Positions 1 to 9,052 are shown, numbered from the stretch's first letter. The stretch: DNA of 64,000 nt from Stenotrophomonas sp. MMGLT7 (GCF_021168555.1 NZ_JAJOZS010000009.1:93003-157002); one strand, 5' to 3'. A program made the numbers and translations. Notes: generated from the letters alone by a model not told the origin.

Positions 1-839
1 TTGACCAGGTTGCGGCGCATGAACACGCCATACGGCGTGCGCTCGACCGCGAAGAACGCCTCGTAGTGCGTGCGCAGGCGTTCGGCCCAGGACATCAGTC
101 CGGTCGCGTCGAACGGCGGCCTGCCCTGCCATACCGAGAAGAACCCCGTCGCACTCGGCGCAGCCGGGTAGCGGCCGACGCTGCCGGCCATGAAGTAGGC
201 CTTGTCGAGCGTGGCCACCGGCAGCGGTGCGTCCGCCACGGTATCCAGGCTGCTGGCGGCCACCGCGCCGGCAGGCAGGCGCGAGAGGTCCCAATCCGCA
301 CGCAGCCGGTAGCTCCCGCCAGGCGGGCGCAGCAGGAAGGTCGCGCCGCCGCCGGAGAAACCGCCGTCCTCGCTGCGCAGTTCGATCGGCGGCGCGGCGC
401 CGCGCGCGGCCAGCGGCGCCGCCAGTGTGACCCGGTAGCTCAGCCGGATGCTCCCGTGCACGGGACGATCGATGCGCCACTGTCGCCGCCGCTCGGGATC
501 GGCTCCCTCGTCGTGCGCCGCCAGCGCCAGCGCGCCGCGCTCGTCGCGGGCCTGCAATTCGCCGATCTGCGCGATGGCCGTGGGCACGTTGGAGCTGACG
601 TACGGCATCTCCAGCAGGACGCCGCCCGGTTCGGCCGTCGCGCCGGCCAGTGTCTCGACGACCTCCAGCGCCTCGATCCCGCTGCCATCGGCGGAGGGCA
701 GCGGCCTCAGCAAGATCGCCAGTTCCGCCACGGAGTCCGGCAACCGGTCCTGCTCGGCCGGGGACGCAAGCCCGCCCGGCTGCGCCAGGCCCACGCAGGC
801 GCAACTGCACAGCGCCACCAGCACGGCGATCTTTCGCAT
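1..839 (-). CDS. Exported protein, M61-peptidase-like N-terminal part (partial)
   Basis: The first 279 codons of a gene that runs off the left edge. The ATG at 839 overlaps the stop of the upstream PLP-enzyme gene by one base (TGATG), so the two are probably translationally coupled. The protein opens with a signal peptide (MRKIAVLVALCSCACVGLAQ) and continues as a beta-rich, Ala/Arg-rich segment. The stretch WRIDRPVHGSIRLSYRV near residue 145 and TPYGVFMRRN at the cut end recall the N-terminal beta domain of M61 glycyl aminopeptidases. The zinc-binding HExxH, if present, would lie outside the window, so the family call is tentative. As the last visible gene of a TonB receptor/amidohydrolase/Rid/PLP-enzyme operon, an exported peptidase would fit peptide breakdown in the periplasm. 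That role is inferred. Confidence 0.7.
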   Translation of the reverse strand, partial: MRKIAVLVALCSCACVGLAQPGGLASPAEQDRLPDSVAELAILLRPLPSADGSGIEALEVVETLAGATAEPGGVLLEMPYVSSNVPTAIAQIGELQARDERGALALAAHDEGADPERRRQWRIDRPVHGSIRLSYRVTLAAPLAARGAAPPIELRSEDGGFSGGGATFLLRPPGGSYRLRADWDLSRLPAGAVAASSLDTVADAPLPVATLDKAYFMAGSVGRYPAAPSATGFFSVWQGRPPFDATGLMSWAERLRTHYEAFFAVERTPYGVFMRRNLV

Positions 840-2143
840 CACGACAAGGCCTCGATCAGTCGCTCGACATCGTCGAGCGTGTTGTAGAAGGAAGGGGACA
901 CCCGGAAATGGTTGCGGTACACGCTGATCGCCACGCCGGCCGCGGCCAGCCGCGGCGCGATCCTGGCGCCGACGTTCTCGCCGGCGAAGGAAACCAGCGC
1001 CGAGCGCGAGTCCGGCGGCGTCATCGGCTGGTAGCCCAGGCGCGGCAGCGCCTCGTGCAGGCGCCGCAGCAGCGGCTGGCGCCAGGCTTCGATCCGTTCC
1101 GGCGTCAGCGCCAGCAGGTACCGCAGCGACGGCCCCAGCGCCGCCCGCGCGGCATTGCTCATCGTGCCGACCTCGATCCTGCCCGGCAGGTCCTCGCGCA
1201 CCACGGAATCCTGCACGTTGGCGCCAGGCGGGTCGAAAGGCAGGAAATGCGTGGTGTGGCCGGCCATCTGCCGGTAGCCCCACTGGCTGCGCCGCAGCTG
1301 CGGCTGGCTGTGCCGGCGCGCGTAGAAGAAACCCATGCCGAAGTCGCCCATCAGCCACTTGTAGGTGGCGCAGGCGGCGAAGTCGACGCCGCTGGCATGG
1401 ATGTCGATCGGGGTGGTGCCGGCGGCCTGGATGATGTCGGCGTAGACCAGCGCCCCGCGCGAATGGGCCAGGTCGCAGACCGCCTTCAGGTCGTGCTGGA
1501 AGCCGTTGATGCTTGACACCAGGGTGACCGCGACCAGGCGCGTGCCCGGAGTGATCGCCCTGTCGAGGTCCTCCAGCCGGATGCGGTTGTCGCGTGGGCG
1601 CACGATCTCCACCTCCAGCCCCTGCCGGGCCAGCTCCTGGTACATGTAGAGCGAGCCGTCGAAGTGATACGCGTCGGTGACCACGCGCTGGCGGCTGCCC
1701 GGCAGGCCCAGCCCGGACACCACGTGGTTCTCACCCACCATCGTGCTCGGGACCAGGGCGATCTCGTCCTCGTCGGCATGGATCAGCCGCGCGAACAGCG
1801 CCGGGTTCGGCGGCGGCTCGCTCGGCCGCCCCGGGGCGCGGCTGGCGGCGTTGAGCAGGCGCCCGTCGAGGTAGTCGCGCAGCGCCTGCGCGGTGGTGCG
1901 GCTCAGCGGATGGGTGTAGGCGCCGTTGAGATGGATGCCGTCGATCTCGAACTGGCCGCGTGCTCCGTCCAGCCCGCCGGCCGTCGCTGCACCGCGTCCC
2001 GCCGCACCCGCTGCCGCGGGCGGCGCCAGCGCGCCGACCACCGGCAGCGCCCCGAGCACACCTAGGCAGCGCCTGCGCGCCGGGTCGAAGCCGTTGCCGG
2101 CGGCCATGGCCGGCAGTCTCCCGCTGTCGCTGTCGTCGCTCAT
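839..2143 (-). CDS. Tat-exported class V aminotransferase-fold PLP enzyme
   Basis: A 434-residue fold-type I PLP enzyme of the class V aminotransferase / isopenicillin N epimerase-like group. The start at 2143 (MSDDSDSG) is chosen because it lies just before a twin-arginine signal: ARRRCLGVLGAL at residues 22-33, followed by a hydrophobic Ala-rich stretch. The Schiff-base lysine is K262 in ACATYKWLMGDFGMGF, and the cofactor-nitrogen aspartate is D236 in ALVYADIIQAAG. Tat export of a folded, cofactor-loaded enzyme would place it in the periplasm. Substrate unknown; family members include epimerases, lyases and desulfurases. Its neighbours (Rid protein, amidohydrolase, TonB receptor) suggest an amino-acid or dipeptide substrate that yields an imine or enamine. 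Confidence 0.85.
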   Translation of the reverse strand: MSDDSDSGRLPAMAAGNGFDPARRRCLGVLGALPVVGALAPPAAAGAAGRGAATAGGLDGARGQFEIDGIHLNGAYTHPLSRTTAQALRDYLDGRLLNAASRAPGRPSEPPPNPALFARLIHADEDEIALVPSTMVGENHVVSGLGLPGSRQRVVTDAYHFDGSLYMYQELARQGLEVEIVRPRDNRIRLEDLDRAITPGTRLVAVTLVSSINGFQHDLKAVCDLAHSRGALVYADIIQAAGTTPIDIHASGVDFAACATYKWLMGDFGMGFFYARRHSQPQLRRSQWGYRQMAGHTTHFLPFDPPGANVQDSVVREDLPGRIEVGTMSNAARAALGPSLRYLLALTPERIEAWRQPLLRRLHEALPRLGYQPMTPPDSRSALVSFAGENVGARIAPRLAAAGVAISVYRNHFRVSPSFYNTLDDVERLIEALS

Positions 2144-2183
2144 CTCGGTACTCCAAATCGCTGCCAAAGGATCGCTGACCACG

Positions 2184-2726
2184 CTAGGACTCGATCTCCA
2201 CCTCGCCCTCGATCTCCACCGGCACGTCGAACGGCAGTTCCGCCATGCCCACGGCGCTGCGCGCATGCATGCCCCGCTCCGGCCCGTACAGTTCGAGGAT
2301 GAGGTCGGAGAAGCCGTTGATCACGCTCGGCTGGCGGTTGAAGCCTGGCGCCGAGTTCACCATGCCGTGCACGCGCACCCAGCAGCGCACCCGCTCCAGG
2401 CTGCCCAGGCTGCGCTTGAGGCTGCCGAGGATCGACAGCGCGGTCAGCCGCGCCGCCGCATAGCCCTGCTCCAGCGAGACCGCGCCGCCAAGCTTGCCGC
2501 CCAGCCCGTCCATCGAGCCATCCGGGCGCTGCGGGCCATGCCCGGAGATCAGCGCGCGGTTGCCGCGCACCTGCACCATCGCGAACGGCAGCACCACGCC
2601 GGGCGGCGGCGTCAGTGCCGGCGGCAGCACCAGCCCCATGCGCTGCAGGCGTTGCTCGATCGGGCCGGCCTGGGCGTCCGCCATGGACGAAAGGGGTTGC
2701 GGGAGATCCTGTGGCAGCGTGTTCAT
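2184..2726 (-). CDS. RidA/YjgF-family protein (cytoplasmic)
   Basis: A 180-residue Rid-family protein without a signal peptide. It matches the longer YjgF_endoribonc-type branch, with a roughly 45-residue N-terminal extension before the Rid core. The conserved C-terminal region HARSAVGMAELPFDVPVEIE carries the arginine expected to bind the carboxylate of imine intermediates. Family members hydrolyse reactive 2-aminoacrylate-like enamines and imines released by PLP enzymes or amino acid oxidases. The ATG at 2726 overlaps the TGA of the amidohydrolase gene (ATGA), so translation is probably coupled; a 40-bp gap separates it from the PLP enzyme downstream. Detoxification of an imine made by that enzyme is the obvious hypothesis, but the partner appears exported while this protein does not. 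Confidence 0.88.
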   Translation of the reverse strand: MNTLPQDLPQPLSSMADAQAGPIEQRLQRMGLVLPPALTPPPGVVLPFAMVQVRGNRALISGHGPQRPDGSMDGLGGKLGGAVSLEQGYAAARLTALSILGSLKRSLGSLERVRCWVRVHGMVNSAPGFNRQPSVINGFSDLILELYGPERGMHARSAVGMAELPFDVPVEIEGEVEIES

Positions 2727-4840
2727 CGTATCCGTACCGGCGCGGGGGCGAAGGGCACCACGCCCAGCGCGCGATAGATTTCCTCGGGAAAGTACATTTG
2801 CGTGTCCTTGACCACCATCCGTGCCTGGCGGATGGCCGATATGTCCTCGACCGGGTCGCCGGCCAGCAGCACGAAGTCGGCGCGCCTGCCCGGTTCGATC
2901 GTGCCCAGCTGGCCGGCGCGGCCGAGGTATTCCTCGCAGCCCAGCGTCCCCAGCCGCAGCACCTCGGCCGGTTCGATGCCGGCCTTGGCATACAGCTCCA
3001 GCTCGCGCAGCACGGTGAAGCCGGTGGTGTCGTCGGTCCCGGGCAGCAGCCGCGTGCCCTGGTCGTGCAGGCGCTTGAGCAGGGCCAGGATGGTGTCGAA
3101 CGAACGCCGGTAGTCCCGGTCCAGCTCGGGCGTGAGCCCGGGCACGAAGGTGCGCTTGCGATAGCGCTGGTAGCCGATCGGCATGTGCGCCAGGTAGGCG
3201 GCATCGCCTTCGCCGACCTGGCGGGCGCGGCTGAGCATCAGCCGTTCCAGGATCACCGCGGTGGGGTCGAGCGGGATTTCGCGCTGCTTCATCAACGCCA
3301 GCGTGCGCCGGACCTGCGGCGCGTCCAGGTCCAGCGACCCGGCCCGCGCCATCGCGGTCAGCCGCAGCGGCGTGCGGGTGTCCTCGTCCGGGCGCAGCAG
3401 CCAACCCAGCATCAGCTGGTTGACGTGGGTCAGCTCGTCGTAGCCGGCCTCGATCATCCGCTCCGGTGTGGCGAAGGCCGGGATGTGCCCGGTCACGGTC
3501 ATGCCGAGGCGGTGCGCCTCGGCGGCGATCGCCGGCACCCAGTCCGGGTCCATCGAGTTGTAGATCTTGATCTGCCAGTAGCCGTGCCGCTTGTACCAGC
3601 GCACGTCCTCCAGTGCCTCGGGCAGCGTCGCCGGGATGAAGCCGTTGCGCGCCGAGTACGGGCTGCGCCCTTCCAGGAAACCGTTGCGCACGATCCTCGG
3701 CCCGGCGATCTCGCCGGCCTCGATGCGCGGCACCAGGTCCAGCAGGAAGTCGTTGTCGTTGCCCATGTCGCGGGTCGAGGTCACCCCGGCCGCCAGGTAC
3801 CACAGGCCGGAGGACAGCGTGGTATGCGAGTGCATGTCGTGCAGCCCCGGGATCAGGGTGCCGCCCTCGCCATCGTAGACGCGCTCGCCGGGCCGCGCGG
3901 CCACGCCGGCGCCGGCCTCGATGGCGGCGATGCGGCCCTCGCGCACCAGCACCGAGACCGGCGGCCCCAGCCGGCCCTCGCGCGGGTCGAACACGCGTAC
4001 GTTGGCGATGCGCAGCGGCTCGGCGCCGGTGTGCGCAAGCCGGCGCTGCAGCTCGCGCGCGTGCTCGATCTCCAGCTCGCCAGCCAGCCTGAGCAGGGCC
4101 GGCGCCTGGTCCTCGTAGCCGCCGCGCACGGCGATGTCTTCCGGCGTGAACTCGGCGAACAGCCGGCGCCGCGCATCCAGCATCAGGTAACTCGGCGCCA
4201 GCGACAGGCCGCCGAGGCGATACACCGTCACCGCGACCGCCTTGGCGCCCGCGCCGACCTGCATCTGCCGCAGCCGCTGCAGCCGCAGCTCGCCACCGGG
4301 CAGCACCGGCAGCGTGCCCCCGGATGCATCGAGCAGGACCCGCGCGTAGACCGCACTGGCCCAGGGGCTGGCGTCGTTGAGCGCATACAGCCCCGGCCGC
4401 GCCGCGGCGGCCTCACCGGCATCGGCCGCGCTGGTCCACTGCGCGCGGCCGGCATGCCAGCGGTAGCGCTCGTCGACCTCGCCGCCCATCAGCGAGCTGC
4501 CTTTGACCGTCCAGCTCAGCGGCATGCCGCCGGCGTCGAGTTCAAGGATCTCCTCGTGCTTCGGTCCGCGGCCGTTGTTGTCGACCGCGTAGCGGACGTG
4601 CTGGCGGCGCTCGTCGCCATCGACCTGCAGGTGTCCGACGACCTCGCCGTTGGAGACCACCGACAGCGACTCCTGCACCACGCCCGCCCGGGCCGCGGGC
4701 AGCGCAGTGGCACCGGCCACACCGTCCCGGGCCTGGGCGATGGCCGGGCCGCTGCCCATACACGCCGCCAGCAACAGCCAGCCGACGCTCCCGCGCCAGG
4801 CCCGCAGACACCGCGCCGCCGCCCCACCGTCACGTTCCAT
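2723..4840 (-). CDS. Lipoprotein amidohydrolase (imidazolonepropionase/prolidase-like)
   Basis: A 705-residue metal-dependent hydrolase. The N-terminus has a lipoprotein signal ending in LLLAAC (Cys27). A roughly 270-residue N-terminal region of beta character precedes the amidohydrolase domain. The HxH metal motif is H337/H339 in GLHDMHSHTTLSSG, with further ligand regions TVTGHIPAFATPE, ELTHVNQ and LLPGTDDTTG. The end, GTIEPGRRADFVLLAGDP, is the usual composite C-terminal strand of this superfamily. The gene starts 3 bp after the TonB receptor stop and overlaps the Rid gene by 4 bp, so it is firmly inside the operon. Likely role: hydrolysis of an imported amide or peptide at the periplasmic membrane face. 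The substrate is not visible in the sequence. Confidence 0.88.
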   Translation of the reverse strand: MERDGGAAARCLRAWRGSVGWLLLAACMGSGPAIAQARDGVAGATALPAARAGVVQESLSVVSNGEVVGHLQVDGDERRQHVRYAVDNNGRGPKHEEILELDAGGMPLSWTVKGSSLMGGEVDERYRWHAGRAQWTSAADAGEAAAARPGLYALNDASPWASAVYARVLLDASGGTLPVLPGGELRLQRLRQMQVGAGAKAVAVTVYRLGGLSLAPSYLMLDARRRLFAEFTPEDIAVRGGYEDQAPALLRLAGELEIEHARELQRRLAHTGAEPLRIANVRVFDPREGRLGPPVSVLVREGRIAAIEAGAGVAARPGERVYDGEGGTLIPGLHDMHSHTTLSSGLWYLAAGVTSTRDMGNDNDFLLDLVPRIEAGEIAGPRIVRNGFLEGRSPYSARNGFIPATLPEALEDVRWYKRHGYWQIKIYNSMDPDWVPAIAAEAHRLGMTVTGHIPAFATPERMIEAGYDELTHVNQLMLGWLLRPDEDTRTPLRLTAMARAGSLDLDAPQVRRTLALMKQREIPLDPTAVILERLMLSRARQVGEGDAAYLAHMPIGYQRYRKRTFVPGLTPELDRDYRRSFDTILALLKRLHDQGTRLLPGTDDTTGFTVLRELELYAKAGIEPAEVLRLGTLGCEEYLGRAGQLGTIEPGRRADFVLLAGDPVEDISAIRQARMVVKDTQMYFPEEIYRALGVVPFAPAPVRIR

Positions 4841-4843
4841 GGT

Positions 4844-7093
4844 TCAGAAGTTCCAGCTGAACGAGGTGCCGAAGGTACGCGGCTGCAGGATGCCGACGCC
4901 GTACAGGCTCTGCCCGGTGGTGGCATTGCGCGCGGTGGCGCTGAGGAAGGCGTACTCGTCGGTGAGGTTCTTCACGTAGAACGACAGCGCCCAGCGCTCG
5001 GCCTCCACGCCGGCGCGCAGGTCCAGCGTGGTGTAGCTGGGCATGACGAAGCGCGCGGTCGCCGCGGAGCTGTTGAACCCGGCCAGGCGGCTGCCGACGT
5101 AGTTCACCCCGCCGCCGACGAAACCGTACAGCGACCCCAGCGGGAAGTTCAGGGTGGCGTTGAGGTTGCTGGTGAAGCGCGCCGAGTACGGCAGGCGGTC
5201 GCCCTTGCGGCCGAAGGTGCCGTTGGGCAGGTCCTGCTCGAGCTTGGCATCGGTGTAGGCCGCGTTCCAGGTCAGTTCCAGCCCGTCGAGCGGGCGGTAG
5301 GTGAGGCTGGATTCGATGCCGCTGCTCGATGCCTTGCCGGCGTTGTCGGTATACGAGATCGAGGTGGCCTGGTCGACCACGCCGATCTGCATGTCCGACC
5401 AGTCGATGTAGAACGCGGACAGGTCCCAGGCCAGCAGGTTGTCGAGGTAGATGCCCTTGTAGCCCAGTTCGTAGGACACCAGCGTATCCGAGTCGTAGGT
5501 CTGCGGGAAATCGCCCAGCAGCGTCCCGTTGAGGCCGCCGGCACGGTAGCCCGAGGCCACGCGCGCGTACAGGATGCTGTCGGCATCGAGCTTGAAGCGC
5601 GGCGAGAACAGGTACGTGAACACCTTCTCCCCACCCGAGGGATCGCTGTCCACCGAAGGGCCACCGGCCATCGGGCCGTCGTAGACGGTCCTGGCCTGCA
5701 GCCCGACGTCGCTGTAGCGGCCGCCGACCTGGATGTCGAAGCGATCGCTGAACTGGTAGTCGATATCGCCGTAGAGCGCCTTCTCCTCGTAGCGCGACAG
5801 TGCCGTGGCCTGGTAGAACGGCGCATACCCCAGGTTCGCGCCGTCGTCCGGATCGACGCCGCGCAATGCCTGGTAGCCGGTCGTGTCCTCCTTGGCGTAG
5901 TAGGCGCCGACCTGCCAGCCGAGCGGAGCGTCGCCCTTCGAGCTCAGGCGGAACTCCTGGGTGTACTTCTCGGTGCGGCTGTCGTTGTCGATGGTCACGC
6001 CTGCGTTGGGCACGCCGAGGAAGATGCCGGTGAAGCGGCTGAAGGTGGCGCTGACGTCCTGCAGCGAGGTGTAGTCGTACTCGCCGTAGGAGGAGATCGA
6101 ATCGAAGTCGGCCCAGTCGAGATCGGCGTTCACCTTGAGGTTGTACAGGCGCACCTTGTTCTCGTAGCCGTCGGTGCCGGCCATGCGCATGCGCGCGTAG
6201 CCGCCGTAGGCCGGCACGTGGTCGAAATCCACGTCGGCGTTGGCGGTGCCGTCGGCCTCGGCGTTCTGCGCCATCGCCGCCAGCCTGACCGTCGTCCGCT
6301 CGCCCGCGTTCCACAGCGCCGAGACGCGCGCGCCCTTGACCCTGGCCTCGTTGATCTCGTCGCGGCCCTGCTGCAGGTCGCGGATGTAGCCCGGGTCCTG
6401 GCGGTCGTAGGCGCTGACGCGCAACGCGAGCACGTCCTCGACCAGCGGCAGGTTGAACGCGGCGCGGCCGCCATAGCCTTCGCCGCCGTGGGCGGTGGTC
6501 GAGGCGTCCAGCTGCGCGCGGCCGCTGAACGCATCGGTCTCCGGGTCGAGGGTGACGTACTTCAGCAGGCCGCCCATGCTGCTGGCGCCGTACAGCGTGC
6601 CCTGCGGCCCCTTGAGCACCTCGATGCGCTCCATGTCCGCCGGGTCGATGTCGGGCACCTGGATGTCCGTGGTCGACGAGCCGAACGGCACGTCGTCGAC
6701 GATCACGCCGACCGTGGGATTCTGCTCGGTACCGGCGGCGATGCCGCGGATCAGCAGCTGGTTGCGGCCGGAACCGCGGGCATTCATGCTCAGCCCCGGC
6801 ACCTGCGCGAAGTAGTCGGTCAGCTGCACCTGGCCCTGCGCCGCCAGGTGCTGCGCATTGAGCACGCTGATCGCCATCGGCACGTCCTGGATCCGCTCGA
6901 TCCGCTTCTGCGCGGTCACCGTCACCGCGTCGAGCTGGGTGGCATATCCGCCTTCCCCGCCATCCTGCGCCTGCACCAGCGCCGGCAGCGCCGCCAGGCC
7001 ACCCGCGCCTGCCAGCAGCACCTGCCGCAACACCCTGCTCAGCGGCCTGGCCGCCACCGCAACTCCGGAACACCTGCTCGCTGCACGATTCAT
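4844..7093 (-). CDS. TonB-dependent outer-membrane receptor
   Basis: A 749-residue TonB-dependent receptor. The signal peptide ends near LPALVQAQ; a TonB-box-like LDAVTVTAQ follows, then a plug domain (ERIQDVPMAISVLNAQ through EVLKGPQGTLYGASSMGG, roughly residues 60-180) and a 22-strand-type barrel. The C-terminal FSWNF ends in Phe, as expected for outer-membrane insertion. It is the first gene of the minus-strand operon and presumably imports the compound processed by the downstream amidohydrolase, Rid protein and PLP enzyme. The upstream spacer contains several inverted repeats that may be operators for the divergent PAS/HTH regulator. No ligand can be assigned; siderophore use is not suggested by the neighbours. 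Confidence 0.93.
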   Translation of the reverse strand: MNRAASRCSGVAVAARPLSRVLRQVLLAGAGGLAALPALVQAQDGGEGGYATQLDAVTVTAQKRIERIQDVPMAISVLNAQHLAAQGQVQLTDYFAQVPGLSMNARGSGRNQLLIRGIAAGTEQNPTVGVIVDDVPFGSSTTDIQVPDIDPADMERIEVLKGPQGTLYGASSMGGLLKYVTLDPETDAFSGRAQLDASTTAHGGEGYGGRAAFNLPLVEDVLALRVSAYDRQDPGYIRDLQQGRDEINEARVKGARVSALWNAGERTTVRLAAMAQNAEADGTANADVDFDHVPAYGGYARMRMAGTDGYENKVRLYNLKVNADLDWADFDSISSYGEYDYTSLQDVSATFSRFTGIFLGVPNAGVTIDNDSRTEKYTQEFRLSSKGDAPLGWQVGAYYAKEDTTGYQALRGVDPDDGANLGYAPFYQATALSRYEEKALYGDIDYQFSDRFDIQVGGRYSDVGLQARTVYDGPMAGGPSVDSDPSGGEKVFTYLFSPRFKLDADSILYARVASGYRAGGLNGTLLGDFPQTYDSDTLVSYELGYKGIYLDNLLAWDLSAFYIDWSDMQIGVVDQATSISYTDNAGKASSSGIESSLTYRPLDGLELTWNAAYTDAKLEQDLPNGTFGRKGDRLPYSARFTSNLNATLNFPLGSLYGFVGGGVNYVGSRLAGFNSSAATARFVMPSYTTLDLRAGVEAERWALSFYVKNLTDEYAFLSATARNATTGQSLYGVGILQPRTFGTSFSWNF

Positions 7094-7568
7094 CGTTGAC
7101 CCCTGTGTGGTTGATTGACGTACGACCGATTCATCGGCAGGCGGCGGCCGATTGCCGCCCCGTGCATTCCCTCACGGGACCGCCTGCCGAAAGACGGACG
7201 CCGCGTCTTTCCCGGCGTCAAGATGAACTAGTGTCATCCAGTTCAACATTTTGTTGATATACACAGCGATCGGGAGGGTGTCAAACACTCTCGCCGCACT
7301 TCGTTTCCGCACCTTGCGCCATCGCCGTGCAAGCCTCGCACCATGATCCGGCAAACCTTCGCCAGGACGCTTTATTCGCCTGGAATCGGCATGCACCTTG
7401 CAGGTGCATGCCGCAGTTCGCACCGACACCGGCCACGGCATGGACGACGCCGGGCGGGCCATGTCAGGGCCGGTACCGGCCCTGCCTGCGCGACGATCCC
7501 GCGGCCCGGCGGCATGGTGTCCAGCGCGGTCGGCGAACTACACTGCCTGGGCTTTCCCCGAGGTTTCC
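7094..7568. promoter_or_regulatory. Divergent promoter region with several inverted repeats
   Basis: This 475-bp spacer separates the receptor operon (minus) from the PAS/HTH regulator (plus). Palindromes cluster at 7222-7292: TCAACA-TTT-TGTTGA at 7243-7257 (perfect), GATGA-N7-TCATC at 7222-7238, and GAGGGTGT-CAA-ACACTCTC at 7274-7292 (one mismatch). The first two lie where the minus-strand promoter for the receptor would be expected. They are candidate operators; nothing in the sequence proves which protein binds. No convincing gene lies in the spacer, although open frames in the plus direction extend upstream of the regulator's start. Confidence 0.5.
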
Positions 7569-8387
7569 ATGCCCACGAAATCCAAGCGACCGAGAACCAC
7601 CGCCACCGCACGGCCGCGCGGCCCCGCCGCTCCGCCCCCGCAGAGCGAACAGGACGCGCTGCTGGACACCCTGCGTCCCGTCGTGGAAATGCTGGGCGGC
7701 ATGCTTGGAGACAACATCGAGATCGTCCTCCACGACCTCAGGTCCCCGGCCCGGTCGATCGTCGCCATCGGCAACGGCCACGTCTCCGGCCGCGGCGTCG
7801 GCGACTCCATTCTCAGCGGCCCCAAGGACGATGCCGGCTTCGTGGAACTGCACCGGGAGGTCCATGGCAACGGCAGGATCTCCTCTAGCGTGATCAACGA
7901 CTACCCGACCGCGACCGGCGGCGGCAGGAAGCTGCGCTCGGCGACCGTGCTCTATCGCGACGGCGCCGGCGAACCGTTTGCGGCGCTGTGCCTGAACGCG
8001 GACATGACCGTGGTGGAGATGGCGCACTCCTGGCTCGACCAGATGCTGCACCGGCGCAGCCAGCCGGCCGCGCCCGCCGTCACCTCCTCGCAGATGGACA
8101 CGCTGATGCAGGAGATCATCGCCGACGCGGTCACCCGCTTCACCAAGCCGGCCAAGCTGATGGACAAGGAGGAAAAGCTCTATGCGGTCGAGGCGATGAT
8201 GCGGCGCGGCCTGTTCCTGGTCAGGAACAGCGTGGGCCAGGCGGCCAAGGCGCTCGGGGTGACCCGGTTCACCATCTACAACTATCTGGACGAGATCCGC
8301 AAACGCGACCAGTCCCATGCCGCCGCGGACATCCCGGAGCGGGCGAACGCCACCAGGACCGGCGGACGCCGTAAGTCCGGCGCTTGA
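7569..8387 (+). CDS. YheO/DauR-type PAS-HTH transcriptional regulator
   Basis: A 272-residue regulator. A basic N-terminal tail precedes a YheO-like PAS domain (about residues 35-155, containing LGDNIEIVLHDLRSP and SSVINDYPTATGG). The C-terminal helix-turn-helix lies in roughly residues 200-255 (GQAAKALGVTRFTIYNYLDE). The ATG at 7569 has a GAGG ribosome site 5-6 bases upstream; longer in-frame starts exist but lack such a site. Characterised relatives include DauR, which controls D-arginine catabolism genes. Divergent placement beside the TonB receptor operon makes it the likely local regulator, with an amino-acid-like effector. That is inference from position and family. Confidence 0.85.
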   Translation: MPTKSKRPRTTATARPRGPAAPPPQSEQDALLDTLRPVVEMLGGMLGDNIEIVLHDLRSPARSIVAIGNGHVSGRGVGDSILSGPKDDAGFVELHREVHGNGRISSSVINDYPTATGGGRKLRSATVLYRDGAGEPFAALCLNADMTVVEMAHSWLDQMLHRRSQPAAPAVTSSQMDTLMQEIIADAVTRFTKPAKLMDKEEKLYAVEAMMRRGLFLVRNSVGQAAKALGVTRFTIYNYLDEIRKRDQSHAAADIPERANATRTGGRRKSGA

Positions 8388-8605
8388 GCAAGGGTGGGCG
8401 ATAGCCGCCACTGCGCCGGGAACATGCTCGGCCTTGGTTGAAACAATGACGGCAGGGGCGTGCACGCCCTGATCCAGCCGGCCCGGCCTTCGCCCGGGAT
8501 CGCCCAGGCCCACCATCGCCGCGGGCGGCTGCGCAACCGCGAGCGCAGCCGATCCGTGCGCAACGCGGTTGCTGTCCGGCTATCGGCCCGGTGCCGCCTG
8601 CTGGG

Positions 8606-9052
8606 CTACGGGCCGTAGGCGCTGCAGCCGACCTCCACCAGCGCGTCCATCGGCAGTCCGGCGGCGACCAGCGCATTGCGTGCCGGCAACCGCTCGGGCC
8701 GGAAGTAGCCGGCATAGATCGTGTTGAACGCGCTCCACTGGCCACGGTCGGTGATCATCGCGGTGCATTGCACCACCTGTTCCATGCCCAGCCCCATCGT
8801 CGCCAGCACCTTGGCGACGTTGTCCATGGCCTGCCTGGCCTGTGCCTCGAAGCCCTCGGCCAGCTTGCCATCCGCGCCGAGGCCGAGCTGCCCGGAAACG
8901 TGCACCGTGGTACCGGCCCGCACCGCGCTCGAGTACGGCGCGGTACTGCCGTCGGGTCTTTCGTAGTGCACGCGTTCCACTGCCGATGCCGCATTCGCGG
9001 CAGGCAATGCGAGGACGAGTGCGATCAATGCGGCTTTCGGGCTGGATGCCAT
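8606..9052 (-). CDS. Exported RidA-family protein
   Basis: A 148-residue Rid-family protein preceded by a clear Sec signal peptide (ALIALVLALPAANAASA). The mature part matches the Rid fold: VHVSGQLGLGADGKL, QARQAMDNVAKVLATMG, and near the end ERLPARNALVAAGLPMDALVEVG with the substrate-binding arginine. Most Rid proteins are cytosolic, so a periplasmic one is notable. It is transcribed towards glmU and lies 218 bp beyond the convergent PAS/HTH regulator gene. It could act on imines made by the Tat-exported PLP enzyme of the nearby operon, which would give that enzyme a partner in the same compartment. This link is inference. Confidence 0.85.
   Translation of the reverse strand: MASSPKAALIALVLALPAANAASAVERVHYERPDGSTAPYSSAVRAGTTVHVSGQLGLGADGKLAEGFEAQARQAMDNVAKVLATMGLGMEQVVQCTAMITDRGQWSAFNTIYAGYFRPERLPARNALVAAGLPMDALVEVGCSAYGP

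Noticed and set aside
2615..7099. A 1494-codon open frame on the plus strand opposite the receptor and amidohydrolase genes
   Set aside because: It is antisense to two well-supported genes and has no recognisable domain; long spurious frames are common opposite coding DNA at this GC content.
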